A DNA stretch of 64,000 nt from Pseudomonas paraglycinae. GTDB lineage: Bacteria > Pseudomonadota > Gammaproteobacteria > Pseudomonadales > Pseudomonadaceae. Both the position numbers and the translations under genes were made by a program. The first letter of the stretch is position 1, and each line of letters starts with the position of its first letter. The notes below the pieces were generated by a model. That model did no database searches. It was not told the origin of the DNA and saw nothing but the letters and a program-made list of their open reading frames with translations. Of this stretch, positions 25,716 to 35,223 are shown one piece after another. Location: contig NZ_BQHR01000004.1 of NCBI RefSeq assembly GCF_021601625.1, positions 186,001 to 250,000 of the forward strand, read 5' to 3'.

Positions 25716-26642
25716 ATGAATACTTCAACTGCCAAAGCCCACATCGACCTGTCGCAGCCCCGGCGCAAAAGCCGTGTGGCCAATCCCGGCTGGTTTCTGG
25801 TCAGCCCTTCGGTGGCCCTGTTGCTGCTGTGGATGATCGTGCCGCTGGGCATGACCGTCTATTTCTCGATGATCCGCTACAACCTGCTCGACCCGGGCAC
25901 CAACGAATTTGTCGGGCTGGAAAACTTCACTTACTTCCTGACCGACTCCGGCTTCATGCCCGGCGCTACCAATACCTTGCTGCTGGTAGGCAGCGTGCTG
26001 CTGATCAGCGTGGTGTTCGGCGTATTGATCAGTGCGCTGCTGGAGGCCAGCGAGTTCTTCGGTCGCGGCATCGTGCGGGTGATGCTGATTTCGCCGTTCT
26101 TCATCATGCCCACGGTCGGTGCGCTGATCTGGAAGAACCTGATTTTCCACCCGGTGTCCGGGATCCTCGCCTACATCTGGAAGCTCTTCAGCGCGCAACC
26201 GGTGGACTGGCTCGCTCACTACCCGCTGCTGTCGATCATCATCATTGTCTCGTGGCAATGGCTGCCCTTCGCGATCCTGATCCTGATGACCGCCATGCAG
26301 TCCCTCGACCAGGAACAGAAAGAAGCCGCCCGCCTCGACGGCGCCGGCCCGATCGCGATTTTCTGGCACCTGACTTTGCCGCACCTGGCACGCCCGATTG
26401 CCGTAGTCGTGATGATTGAAACCATCTTTCTGCTGTCGGTGTTCGCCGAAATCTTCACCACCACCAATGGCGGCCCCGGCTACGCGTCGACCAACCTCGC
26501 CTACCTGATCTACAACCAGGCGCTGGTGCAGTTCGACGTCGGCATGGCCTCGGCCGGCGGCCTGATCGCCGTGGTCATCGCCAACATCGCCGCGATCATT
26601 CTGGTGCGGATGATCGGCAAAAACCTGACTGACAAAGCCTGA
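25716..26642 (+). CDS. mtlF: polyol ABC transporter permease MtlF
   Basis: 308 residues with six membrane helices of the MalF-type permease family and the EAA loop [20 protein letters not shown] that contacts the ATPase. I choose the ATG at 25716 ([15 protein letters not shown]), since the open frame before it runs through the REP element. The ribosome site is weak there, so expression may depend on the upstream structure. Part of the MtlEFGK importer; the next gene starts eight bases after its stop. Confidence 0.93.
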   Translation: MNTSTAKAHIDLSQPRRKSRVANPGWFLVSPSVALLLLWMIVPLGMTVYFSMIRYNLLDPGTNEFVGLENFTYFLTDSGFMPGATNTLLLVGSVLLISVVFGVLISALLEASEFFGRGIVRVMLISPFFIMPTVGALIWKNLIFHPVSGILAYIWKLFSAQPVDWLAHYPLLSIIIIVSWQWLPFAILILMTAMQSLDQEQKEAARLDGAGPIAIFWHLTLPHLARPIAVVVMIETIFLLSVFAEIFTTTNGGPGYASTNLAYLIYNQALVQFDVGMASAGGLIAVVIANIAAIILVRMIGKNLTDKA

Positions 26643-26650
26643 GGCCTGCC

Positions 26651-27481
26651 ATGACTCTTCAACAATCCCGCCGGCTGCAAAGCCTGCTGCTCGGCACGCT
26701 GGCCTGGGCCATCGCGATCATCATTTTCTTCCCGATCTTCTGGATGGTGCTGACCAGTTTCAAGACCGAAATCGACGCCTTCGCCACGCCGCCGCAGTTC
26801 ATCTTCACGCCGACGCTGGAGAACTACCTGCACATCAACGAGCGCAGCGATTACTTCAGTTTCGCCTGGAACTCGGTGGTGATTTCCTTCAGCGCCACGG
26901 CTCTGTGCCTGCTGATTGCGGTGCCGGCGGCCTACTCGATGGCGTTCTACGAAACCCAGCGCACCAAGGGCACGCTGCTGTGGATGCTCTCCACCAAGAT
27001 GCTGCCGCCGGTGGGCGTGCTGATGCCGATCTACCTGCTGGCCAAGAGTTTCGGCCTGCTCGACACGCGCATTGCGCTGATCGTGATCTACACGCTGATC
27101 AACCTGCCGATCGTGGTCTGGATGGTTTACACCTACTTCAAGGACATCCCCAAAGACATCCTCGAAGCCGCCCGCCTCGACGGCGCCACCCTCGCCCAGG
27201 AAATGCTCCGCGTGCTGCTGCCGATCGCCAAGGGTGGCCTCGCCTCGACCGTGCTGCTGTCGCTGATCCTGTGCTGGAACGAGGCGTTCTGGTCGCTGAA
27301 CCTGACCTCGTCCAAAGCCGCGCCACTGACCGCGTTGATCGCCTCCTACTCAAGCCCCGAAGGATTGTTCTGGGCCAAGTTGTCGGCTGTCTCGACGCTG
27401 GCCTGCGCGCCGATCCTGATCTTCGGCTGGATCAGCCAGAAACAACTGGTGCGCGGCCTGTCGTTCGGCGCCGTCAAATAA
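26651..27481 (+). CDS. mtlG: polyol ABC transporter permease MtlG
   Basis: 276 residues, MalG-type permease with six membrane helices (first at about 13-35, [20 protein letters not shown]) and the EAA loop [20 protein letters not shown]. It pairs with MtlF to form the membrane channel of the polyol importer. The start follows the mtlF stop by eight bases; the mtlK gene follows after 23 bases with a strong AAAGGAG site. Confidence 0.94.
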   Translation: MTLQQSRRLQSLLLGTLAWAIAIIIFFPIFWMVLTSFKTEIDAFATPPQFIFTPTLENYLHINERSDYFSFAWNSVVISFSATALCLLIAVPAAYSMAFYETQRTKGTLLWMLSTKMLPPVGVLMPIYLLAKSFGLLDTRIALIVIYTLINLPIVVWMVYTYFKDIPKDILEAARLDGATLAQEMLRVLLPIAKGGLASTVLLSLILCWNEAFWSLNLTSSKAAPLTALIASYSSPEGLFWAKLSAVSTLACAPILIFGWISQKQLVRGLSFGAVK

Positions 27482-27504
27482 GAATTCGCAAAAGGAGCGC
27501 CATC

Positions 27505-28608
<1,104 letters not shown>

Positions 28609-28624
28609 TTTCGAGACTGACCCG

Positions 28625-30097
28625 ATGAAACTGAACAAGCAAAACCTCAACCGCCTGGCCCTCGAAGTGAAGCTTCCGGCCTACAGCCTCAGCGACACCC
28701 GCCAGGGCATCGCCCACATTGGCGTCGGCGGCTTCCATCGCGCGCATCAGGCGTATTACACCGATGCGCTGATGAACACCGGCGAAGCGCTGGACTGGGC
28801 GATTTGCGGCGTCGGCCTGCGCGCCGAAGACCGCCGCGCCCGCGACGATCTCAAGGAGCAGGACTACCTGTTCACCCTGTTCGAACTCGGCGACAGCGAC
28901 GACACCGAAGTCCGGGTCATCGGCGCGATCCGCGACATGCTGCTGGCCGAGGACAGCGCCCAGGTGCTGATCGACAAGCTCGCGGATCCGCAGATCCGCA
29001 TCGTCTCGCTGACCATCACTGAGGGCGGTTATTGCATCGACGACAGCAACGGCGAATTCATGGCGCACCTGCCGCAGATTCAGCACGACCTGACGAACCC
29101 GCAACAGCCGAAAACCGTGTTCGGTTTCCTCTGCGCGGCACTGTCCCGACGCCGTGCGGCGGGCATTCCGGCGTTCACGGTGATGTCTTGCGATAACCTG
29201 CCACACAATGGCGCCGTCACCCGCAAGGCACTGCTGGCCTTTACCGCTTTGCTGGATCCGGACCTGCGCGAGTGGATCGACACCAACGTCAGTTTCCCCA
29301 ACGCCATGGTCGATCGCATCACGCCGATGACCAGCACCGCGCATCGCCTGCAACTGGCGGACAAACACGCCGTTGACGACGCCTGGCCTGTTGTGTGCGA
29401 ACCGTTCGTGCAATGGGTGCTGGAAGACAAGTTCGTCAACGGCCGCCCGGCCTGGGAAAAGGTCGGCGTGCAGTTCACCGATGATGTTTCGCCCTACGAA
29501 GAGATGAAGATCAAACTGCTCAACGGCAGTCACCTGGCCCTGACTTATCTGGGCTTTTTGAAGGGTTACCGCTTCGTTCACGAAACCATGAACGACCCGT
29601 TGTTCGTGCGCTACATGCGCGCCTATATGGACCTGGACGTGACCCCGCAACTGGCGCCGGTGCCGGGGATCGACCTGACCGAGTACAAGGACACGCTGGT
29701 GGCGCGGTTTTCCAATCAGGCGATTGCCGATCAGCTTGAGCGGGTTTGTTCGGATGGGTCGTCGAAGTTTCCCAAGTTCACTATTCCGACGATCAATCGG
29801 TTGATTGCCGATGGGCAGGAGACCAAACGGGCAGCGTTGGTGGTGGCGGCCTGGGCGCTTTACTTGAAGGGTGTGGATGAGAATGGTGACACTTATTCGA
29901 TTCCGGATCCTCGGGCCGCGTTCTGTCAGGGGTTGGTGGCAGAGGATGCTTTGATCACTGAGCGGTTATTGGGGGTTGAGGAGATTTTCGGGGTGGCGAT
30001 ACCGCGTTCGCCAGATTTTGTTGCGGCGTTTGAGTGGTGCCTGAATAGCTTGCGTGAAGAAGGCGTCACTCGGACTCTCGAGCGTATTCTGGCCTGA
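28625..30097 (+). CDS. mtlD: mannitol 2-dehydrogenase MtlD
   Basis: 490 residues, polyol-specific long-chain dehydrogenase. NAD-binding motif IAHIGVGGFHRAHQAYY and the catalytic segment KLLNGSHLALTYLG place Lys295, Asn300 and His303 at exactly the numbers known for the P. fluorescens enzyme. It oxidises D-mannitol to D-fructose, D-arabinitol to D-xylulose and sorbitol to fructose with NAD. It feeds the two kinases MtlZ and MtlY downstream. The final 400 bases look less biased in codon use (more G/T third positions) than the first 1000. Confidence 0.96.
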   Translation: MKLNKQNLNRLALEVKLPAYSLSDTRQGIAHIGVGGFHRAHQAYYTDALMNTGEALDWAICGVGLRAEDRRARDDLKEQDYLFTLFELGDSDDTEVRVIGAIRDMLLAEDSAQVLIDKLADPQIRIVSLTITEGGYCIDDSNGEFMAHLPQIQHDLTNPQQPKTVFGFLCAALSRRRAAGIPAFTVMSCDNLPHNGAVTRKALLAFTALLDPDLREWIDTNVSFPNAMVDRITPMTSTAHRLQLADKHAVDDAWPVVCEPFVQWVLEDKFVNGRPAWEKVGVQFTDDVSPYEEMKIKLLNGSHLALTYLGFLKGYRFVHETMNDPLFVRYMRAYMDLDVTPQLAPVPGIDLTEYKDTLVARFSNQAIADQLERVCSDGSSKFPKFTIPTINRLIADGQETKRAALVVAAWALYLKGVDENGDTYSIPDPRAAFCQGLVAEDALITERLLGVEEIFGVAIPRSPDFVAAFEWCLNSLREEGVTRTLERILA

Positions 30098-30101
30098 AAA
30101 G

Positions 30102-30263
30102 CCCCTCACCCCAGCCCTCTCCCAGAGGGAGAGGGAGCCGACCGAGGCGCACTGTTGAGGTACATCGACCTGAACGTTTTGAGTCGAACTCAGGTTTTGA
30201 AACCGATACAAATCTGCTCCCTTTCCCCCCTCTCCCCTCTGGGGAGAGGGCTGGGGTGAGGGG
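30102..30263. repeat. 162-bp element with 22-bp perfect terminal inverted repeats between mtlD and mtlY
   Basis: The left end (30102-30123, CCCCTCACCCCAGCCCTCTC...) and the right end (30242-30263) are perfect inverse copies over 22 bases. Inside the left end AGAGGGAGAGGGAG and the right side CTCCCCTCTGG extend the folding. It starts four bases after the mtlD stop. No target-site duplication is obvious. It resembles the short GC-rich palindromic elements dispersed in Pseudomonas and related genomes. Confidence 0.8.
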
Positions 30264-30301
30264 TGGCCCTTGATCTTCACCGCGAATCAACAGGTTCACT
30301 C

Positions 30302-31798
30302 ATGAACAACCAACAACTATTCCTCGGCATCGACTGCGGCACCCAAGGCACCAAAGCCATCATCCTCGACGCTGTCAGCGGTCAGGTTCTCGGCCAGGGC
30401 GCCGCCGCCCACACGATGATCAGCGGCGCCAACGGCCGTCGCGAGCAAGACACCGCGCAATGGCTGGAAGCCTTCGCCCTCGCCACCCGCCGCGCTTTAT
30501 TGGCGGCAAATGTCGACGGCCAGTCGATCCAGGGCATTGGCGTTTCCGGCCAGCAACACGGCCTGGTGCTGCTCGACGATCAAGGCCAGGTCCTACGCCC
30601 GGCCAAGCTTTGGTGCGACACCGAAACCACGCCTGAAAACGATCGCCTGCTGACTCACCTGGGCAGTGAACAAGGCTCGCTGGAACGTCTCGGCGTGGTC
30701 ATTGCGCCGGGCTACACCGTCTCCAAACTGTTGTGGACCAAGGAACAGCATCCGGATGTGTTCTCGCGCATCGCGCGAGTTCTGCTGCCCCACGACTACC
30801 TGAATTTCTGGCTCACCGGTCGTGCATGCAGCGAATACGGCGATGCGTCCGGCACCGGCTATTTCAACGTGCGCACCCGTCAATGGGATCTGCAGCTGCT
30901 GCGCGACATCGACGCCAGCGGTCGTCTGCAATCCGCGCTGCCAGAGCTGATCGATGCCCATCAAACGGTCGGCACAATTCTGCCGGCGGTCGCCGAACAA
31001 CTGGGCATCAACCCCAACGCACTGGTGTCCAGCGGTGGCGGCGACAACATGATGGGCGCCATCGGCACCGGCAATATTCAGCCGGGGGCGATCACCATGA
31101 GCCTCGGTTCTTCCGGCACGGTGTACGCCTACGCCGAGGCACCGAAGGTCAGCCTGGACGCGTCGGTCGCGACCTTCTGTTCGTCAAGCGGCGGCTGGCT
31201 GCCGTTGATCTGCACCATGAACCTGACCAACGCCACCGGCGCGATCCGCGAACTGTTCAACCTCGATCTCGACGCCTTCAATGCCTTGGTGGACCAGGCC
31301 CCGATCGGCGCAGAAGGCGTAAGCATGTTGCCGTTCCTCAACGGCGAACGCGTGCCGCCCCTGCCCCACGCCACCGGCAGCCTGCACGGCCTGACGATCG
31401 ATAACCTGACCCAGGCCAATCTGTGCCGCGCCGCCGTCGAGGGCACCACCTTCGGCCTGCGTTATGGACTGGATCTGCTACGCCAGAATGGTTTACAAAG
31501 CCGCAGCATTTGCCTGATCGGCGGCGGTTCGAAAAGCGCGGTGTGGCGGCAGATCGTCGCCGACATCATGAACACCCCGGTGATCTGCACCGAGCAGAGC
31601 GAAGCCGCCGCCCTTGGCGCGGCGATTCAGGCGGCGTGGTGCAAGTCGTGGTCGAACGGCCACGAAGACACCCTGGCCGATCTGTGCCAGCGCTGCGTGA
31701 AGCTCGACCTGAACAGTGAAACCCTGCCGGTTGCCGCGAATGTTGCGGCGTTCCAGCAGGCCTATGAACGCTATCGACTGCATGTCGCAACCTTATAA
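30302..31798 (+). CDS. mtlY: xylulokinase MtlY
   Basis: 498 residues of the FGGY kinase family: ATP-site motif LGIDCGTQGTKAIILD, GVSGQQHGLVLLD, and the C-terminal GGGSKSAVWRQIVADIMNTP. It phosphorylates D-xylulose, the product of arabitol oxidation by MtlD. The ATG at 30302 is preferred because the open frame before it crosses the palindromic element. The first codons contain AACAACCAACAAC, which fits Crc/Hfq-type CA-rich targets. Confidence 0.93.
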   Translation: MNNQQLFLGIDCGTQGTKAIILDAVSGQVLGQGAAAHTMISGANGRREQDTAQWLEAFALATRRALLAANVDGQSIQGIGVSGQQHGLVLLDDQGQVLRPAKLWCDTETTPENDRLLTHLGSEQGSLERLGVVIAPGYTVSKLLWTKEQHPDVFSRIARVLLPHDYLNFWLTGRACSEYGDASGTGYFNVRTRQWDLQLLRDIDASGRLQSALPELIDAHQTVGTILPAVAEQLGINPNALVSSGGGDNMMGAIGTGNIQPGAITMSLGSSGTVYAYAEAPKVSLDASVATFCSSSGGWLPLICTMNLTNATGAIRELFNLDLDAFNALVDQAPIGAEGVSMLPFLNGERVPPLPHATGSLHGLTIDNLTQANLCRAAVEGTTFGLRYGLDLLRQNGLQSRSICLIGGGSKSAVWRQIVADIMNTPVICTEQSEAAALGAAIQAAWCKSWSNGHEDTLADLCQRCVKLDLNSETLPVAANVAAFQQAYERYRLHVATL

Positions 31799-31811
31799 AG
31801 AGCAAACAACT

Positions 31812-32750
31812 ATGTACCTGGTGTGTGGCGAAGCGCTGTTCGATTTCTTCAGCGAAGACGATGCCGGCGGGCAGGCATCGAAAGTCAATTTCAAGGCGAT
31901 TGCCGGTGGTTCACCGTTCAACGTGGCGGTGGGTTTGCGCCGACTGGGCGTGGATTCGGCGCTGTTTGGCGGGTTGTCCACCGACTACCTCGGCCGGCGC
32001 TTGCAGCAAGTGCTGCAGGATGAATGCGTACGCCCGGATTACCTGGTGGATTTCGCCGCGCCGACCACCCTGGCGATGGTCGCGGTGGGCGCCAATGGCT
32101 CGCCGCATTACAGCTTCCGTGGCGAGGGTTGCGCCGACCGCCAGTTGAGCCTGGCGCACCTGCCGACGCTGGGCCCTGAAGTGCGCGGCTTGCACTTCGG
32201 TTCCTTCTCACTGGTGGTGCAGCCGATTGCCGATACCTTGCTTGCGCTGGTGCAGCGTGAAAGCGGCAAACGCCTGATCAGCCTCGACCCGAACGTGCGC
32301 CTCAACCCCGAGCCGAACATCGACCTGTGGCGCGAACGAATCGCTACGCTGGTGCCGTTGGCGGACTTGATCAAAGTCAGCGACGAAGACTTGAGCCTGC
32401 TGTACCCCGAACAAGATCCGGCGCGCGTCATCGAAGGCTGGTTGCAGCATCGCTGCCAGGTCGTGTTCCTGACCCGTGGCGGTGAAGGCGCGACCGTGTT
32501 CAGCCGTGCCCACGGTTCATGGTCGGTGCCGGCAAGCTCGGTGAAGATTGCCGACACCGTCGGCGCCGGCGATACCTTCCAGGCCGCTTTGATCACCTGG
32601 CTGACCGAACATGAACTGGATTCGGTGGAAGGTGTTCAGCACCTTAACCGCGAGCAGATCGACGGCATGCTCAGGTTTGCCGTACAGGCCGCCGCCCTTA
32701 CATGCAGTAAAACAGGTCCGGATTTGCCTTATCGCCACCAGTTGACCTGA
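31812..32750 (+). CDS. mtlZ: fructokinase MtlZ
   Basis: 312 residues of the PfkB/ribokinase family: N-terminal CGEALFDFFSEDD, GGSPFNVAVGLRRLG, and the C-terminal signature with catalytic Asp in ADTVGAGDTFQAALITWL. It phosphorylates fructose formed from mannitol or sorbitol. It is the last gene of the mtl operon, 13 bases after mtlY. The ATG at 31812 is chosen at the family start; the longer open frame lies inside mtlY. Confidence 0.93.
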   Translation: MYLVCGEALFDFFSEDDAGGQASKVNFKAIAGGSPFNVAVGLRRLGVDSALFGGLSTDYLGRRLQQVLQDECVRPDYLVDFAAPTTLAMVAVGANGSPHYSFRGEGCADRQLSLAHLPTLGPEVRGLHFGSFSLVVQPIADTLLALVQRESGKRLISLDPNVRLNPEPNIDLWRERIATLVPLADLIKVSDEDLSLLYPEQDPARVIEGWLQHRCQVVFLTRGGEGATVFSRAHGSWSVPASSVKIADTVGAGDTFQAALITWLTEHELDSVEGVQHLNREQIDGMLRFAVQAAALTCSKTGPDLPYRHQLT

Positions 32751-32794
32751 CCGCGTAGACTGGCGCCCTTTTTTGCACGACGGGATGACGGCTT

Positions 32795-33415
32795 TTGAAT
32801 TCGCGGCGCACGGTTGGACTGTTGGTATTGGCGGCACTGTTGACCGGTTGCGGAACATCGCCGCCGCGTTCGCCGGAAAACCTCTGCGAGATTTTCCGCG
32901 AAAAAAGTGATTGGTACGACGCGGCGCAAGTCACGCAAAAGCGCTGGGGCGTACCGATCCAGGTGCCGTTCGCGATCATGTATCAGGAGTCCGGCTACCG
33001 CTATGACGCCAAGACGCCGCGCAAATACCTGCTGTGGGTGATCCCATGGGGTCGCGTCACGACAGCCTCGGGTTATGCGCAGGCCAAGGATGAAGTCTGG
33101 TCCGACTACCAGAAAAGCACCGGCCGATATGGCGCCGACCGCGAGGACTTCGACGACGCCATCGACTTCGTCGGCTGGTACATGGACAAGACCACCTCGA
33201 TCAACGGCGTGTACAAGTACGACGCCTACAACCAATACCTCAATTACCACGAAGGCTGGGGCGGTTTCCGCCAGAAGACTTATGCCAGCAAGGCGTGGCT
33301 GATGCCGGTGGCGCGCAAGGTGCAGAACCGCTCGGACATGTACGGTCAGCAATACGCGGCGTGCAAGGATGATCTGAATCGCGGGTTCTGGAGCCGGTTC
33401 TGGCATTGGCTCTGA
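32795..33415 (+). CDS. lysozyme-like (SLT/GH-type) lipoprotein
   Basis: 206 residues beginning at a TTG (MNSRRTVGLLVLAALLTGCG), with a lipoprotein signal and lipobox LTGC. The body has a lytic-transglycosylase-like pattern: IFREKSDWYDAAQVTQKRWGV, catalytic-type Glu in IMYQESGYRYDAKTPR, and GYAQAKDEVWSDYQ and YHEGWGGF. It would act on peptidoglycan from a membrane-anchored position. It is monocistronic: mtlZ ends 44 bases earlier and a REP pair follows. Enzyme class is inferred from motif pattern only. Confidence 0.75.
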   Translation: MNSRRTVGLLVLAALLTGCGTSPPRSPENLCEIFREKSDWYDAAQVTQKRWGVPIQVPFAIMYQESGYRYDAKTPRKYLLWVIPWGRVTTASGYAQAKDEVWSDYQKSTGRYGADREDFDDAIDFVGWYMDKTTSINGVYKYDAYNQYLNYHEGWGGFRQKTYASKAWLMPVARKVQNRSDMYGQQYAACKDDLNRGFWSRFWHWL

Positions 33416-33434
33416 TCCTCAGCGCTCTTAAGGA

Positions 33435-33532
33435 CGCCTTCGCTGGCAAGCCAGCTCCCACAGGGATCTACGGTAACCACAACTTTAGAGAACGACGTAG
33501 ATCCTGTGGGAGCGGGCTTGCCCGCGAAGGCG
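33435..33532. repeat. REP doublet
   Basis: Left unit 33435-33462 (CGCCTTCGCTGGCAAGCC...) and right unit 33503-33532 (..GTGGGAGCGGGCTTGCCCGC) are inverted; GGATCTACG and CGTAGATCC between them extend the stem. It lies between the convergent lysozyme-like gene and the OprD-type porin gene. Confidence 0.88.
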
Positions 33533-33559
33533 TCAGTTCAAACACCGCCGACCGATGGG

Positions 33560-34861
33560 TTACAACACCGAAAAGTTGTAACTCAGGATCAACCGGGTCT
33601 CATCCACGTCCCGGGCGAACTTCTCGTAGTTGGTGCGGTAAGTCGCATTACGCAACCGCAGGCTGACGTCCTTGAACGTCCCGTTCTGAATCACGTACTT
33701 CAGCTCGCTGTCACGTTCCCACTCTTTGCCTTCCTGATCGCTCCCCGGAACCTTGATATGGTCGCCGTTCACATAACGGGTCAGGAAGCTCAGGCCATTG
33801 ATGCCGATCGCCTTGAAGTCATAGTCATAACGCAGCTGCCAGGAACGCTCCTGGGCAGCTGCGAAGTCGTTGACCTGCACGTAGTTCACCAGATACGGGT
33901 TGCTGCCATCCAGATACGGCATCGAGTTGTCACCGTTCATGCGCTGCCAACCGGCACTGAAGGTATGACCGCTGATGCCGTAGGACAGCATGCCGCTCAA
34001 CGCGCGGTTGTCGATGGAACCGGCTTTCGCATCACCGCTGTCGGCGCTTTTCAGCAAACGCAGATCGGCTTTCAACACACCGTCACCCAGCGGCTGATTG
34101 GCCAGCAGACCCACGAAGTGCTGGCGATAGATGTCTTCCAGTTCGGCGTAGTGATACTGCGCGGTCAGGCGTTCGTTGATCTTGTAGTCGAAGCCGTACA
34201 TGTCGAAATGATCGGCGGTGGTGTTGCACGCATAACGCTTGTTCTTGCAGTGCACGCGTATGTCTTGCGAATCGGTCGAGTCCCGGGCGGTGTACTTGTC
34301 CAGACGCGCGGCCATGAAGGTCAGGTCCTTCACCTCTTTGGAGGTCAGCATCGCACCGTTGAACATGGTCGGCAGCAGGCGGCCGTCGTTGTACTTGAGC
34401 AGCGGCAGATCCGGCAGCAGCGCGCCGTACTTCAGCACCGTATCCGAGACTTTGACCTTGGCGGTCAGGCCCATTTTTGCGTACTGACCTTTCGAACCGC
34501 GCGGGTTGTCGCCGCTGGACGGCAGCAGGCCGCTGTTGCTGCGATCCGGGCTGGAATCGAGCTGGAAACCCGCCATGCCCAGCGCATCGATCCCGAAACC
34601 CACGGTGCCTTCGGTGTAGCCCGATTGCAGATTGAGAATGAAACCCTGCGCCGACTCTTCGCGCTTGGACGCGCCCTGATCACTGGAGGTGTGCCCGTCA
34701 CGGAAATCGCGGTTGAAGTACACCGTGCGCGATTCGATCTTCGCCGTGGTGTCTTCGAAAAAACCGCTGGCCTGGACCTGTGCGGTAAAACCGGCGCACA
34801 GCACAAAGGCTCCGAAGCCAAGCGACTGGCGCGGGGTGATGAGGGAAAATGGGGGACGCAT
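33560..34861 (-). CDS. OprD-family outer-membrane porin
   Basis: 433 residues with a signal peptide (SLGFGAFVLCAGFTAQVQAS) and the mature N-terminus GFFEDTTAKIESRTVYFNRDFRDG typical of OprD/OpdX porins. The C-terminus ends in an aromatic-rich strand (RLILSYNFSVL). It forms an 18-strand barrel taking up small carboxylates or amino acids; the substrate cannot be told from sequence alone. Two Cys residues (VHCKNKRYACNT) lie in a likely external loop. The start at 34861 has GGAG six bases upstream; an earlier in-frame start at 34900 would spoil the signal peptide. Confidence 0.9.
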   Translation of the reverse strand: MRPPFSLITPRQSLGFGAFVLCAGFTAQVQASGFFEDTTAKIESRTVYFNRDFRDGHTSSDQGASKREESAQGFILNLQSGYTEGTVGFGIDALGMAGFQLDSSPDRSNSGLLPSSGDNPRGSKGQYAKMGLTAKVKVSDTVLKYGALLPDLPLLKYNDGRLLPTMFNGAMLTSKEVKDLTFMAARLDKYTARDSTDSQDIRVHCKNKRYACNTTADHFDMYGFDYKINERLTAQYHYAELEDIYRQHFVGLLANQPLGDGVLKADLRLLKSADSGDAKAGSIDNRALSGMLSYGISGHTFSAGWQRMNGDNSMPYLDGSNPYLVNYVQVNDFAAAQERSWQLRYDYDFKAIGINGLSFLTRYVNGDHIKVPGSDQEGKEWERDSELKYVIQNGTFKDVSLRLRNATYRTNYEKFARDVDETRLILSYNFSVL

Positions 34862-35223
34862 TGAAAACTCCAACAGAACAACGATTGCGCATAGGCGCAA
34901 ACAACCAGAAATAGCTCCCGTCCCGGATCGATAAAGAACCGGGAGGCAGTGAACACGCGGGGGTGAACGGCAATGATGGCAGATGGCTTTGACGTGCTAC
35001 AGGCGACTTTAGTCTGAAACTGACTGGTTGTTCCCGGACGCGGTATTCGGCGTTCGCGACAGACTGGTTCGTCCGCAAGTGCCTGTTTTACTGGGCCAAA
35101 CCGTGGGCCTAAGGGTTTTCCCTATGGGTTCTGACCACTGCCTCTACGGCATTTGCGCCTTGAACGAGGCGATTTAATCCTGCACCATCCGCCCACGCTA
35201 ATCCAAAGGACGGAAATCAAGGC
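34862..35223. other. intergenic region between divergent porin and vgrG genes
   Basis: No gene seen. It must carry both promoters. The vgrG side ends with AAAGGACGG about 10 bases before its ATG. No clear -35/-10 pair stands out. Confidence 0.5.

Noticed and set aside
26905-27504. N-terminal extension of the mtlK frame by about 200 codons
   Set aside because: It overlaps mtlG in another frame; the strong AAAGGAG and family start are at 27505.
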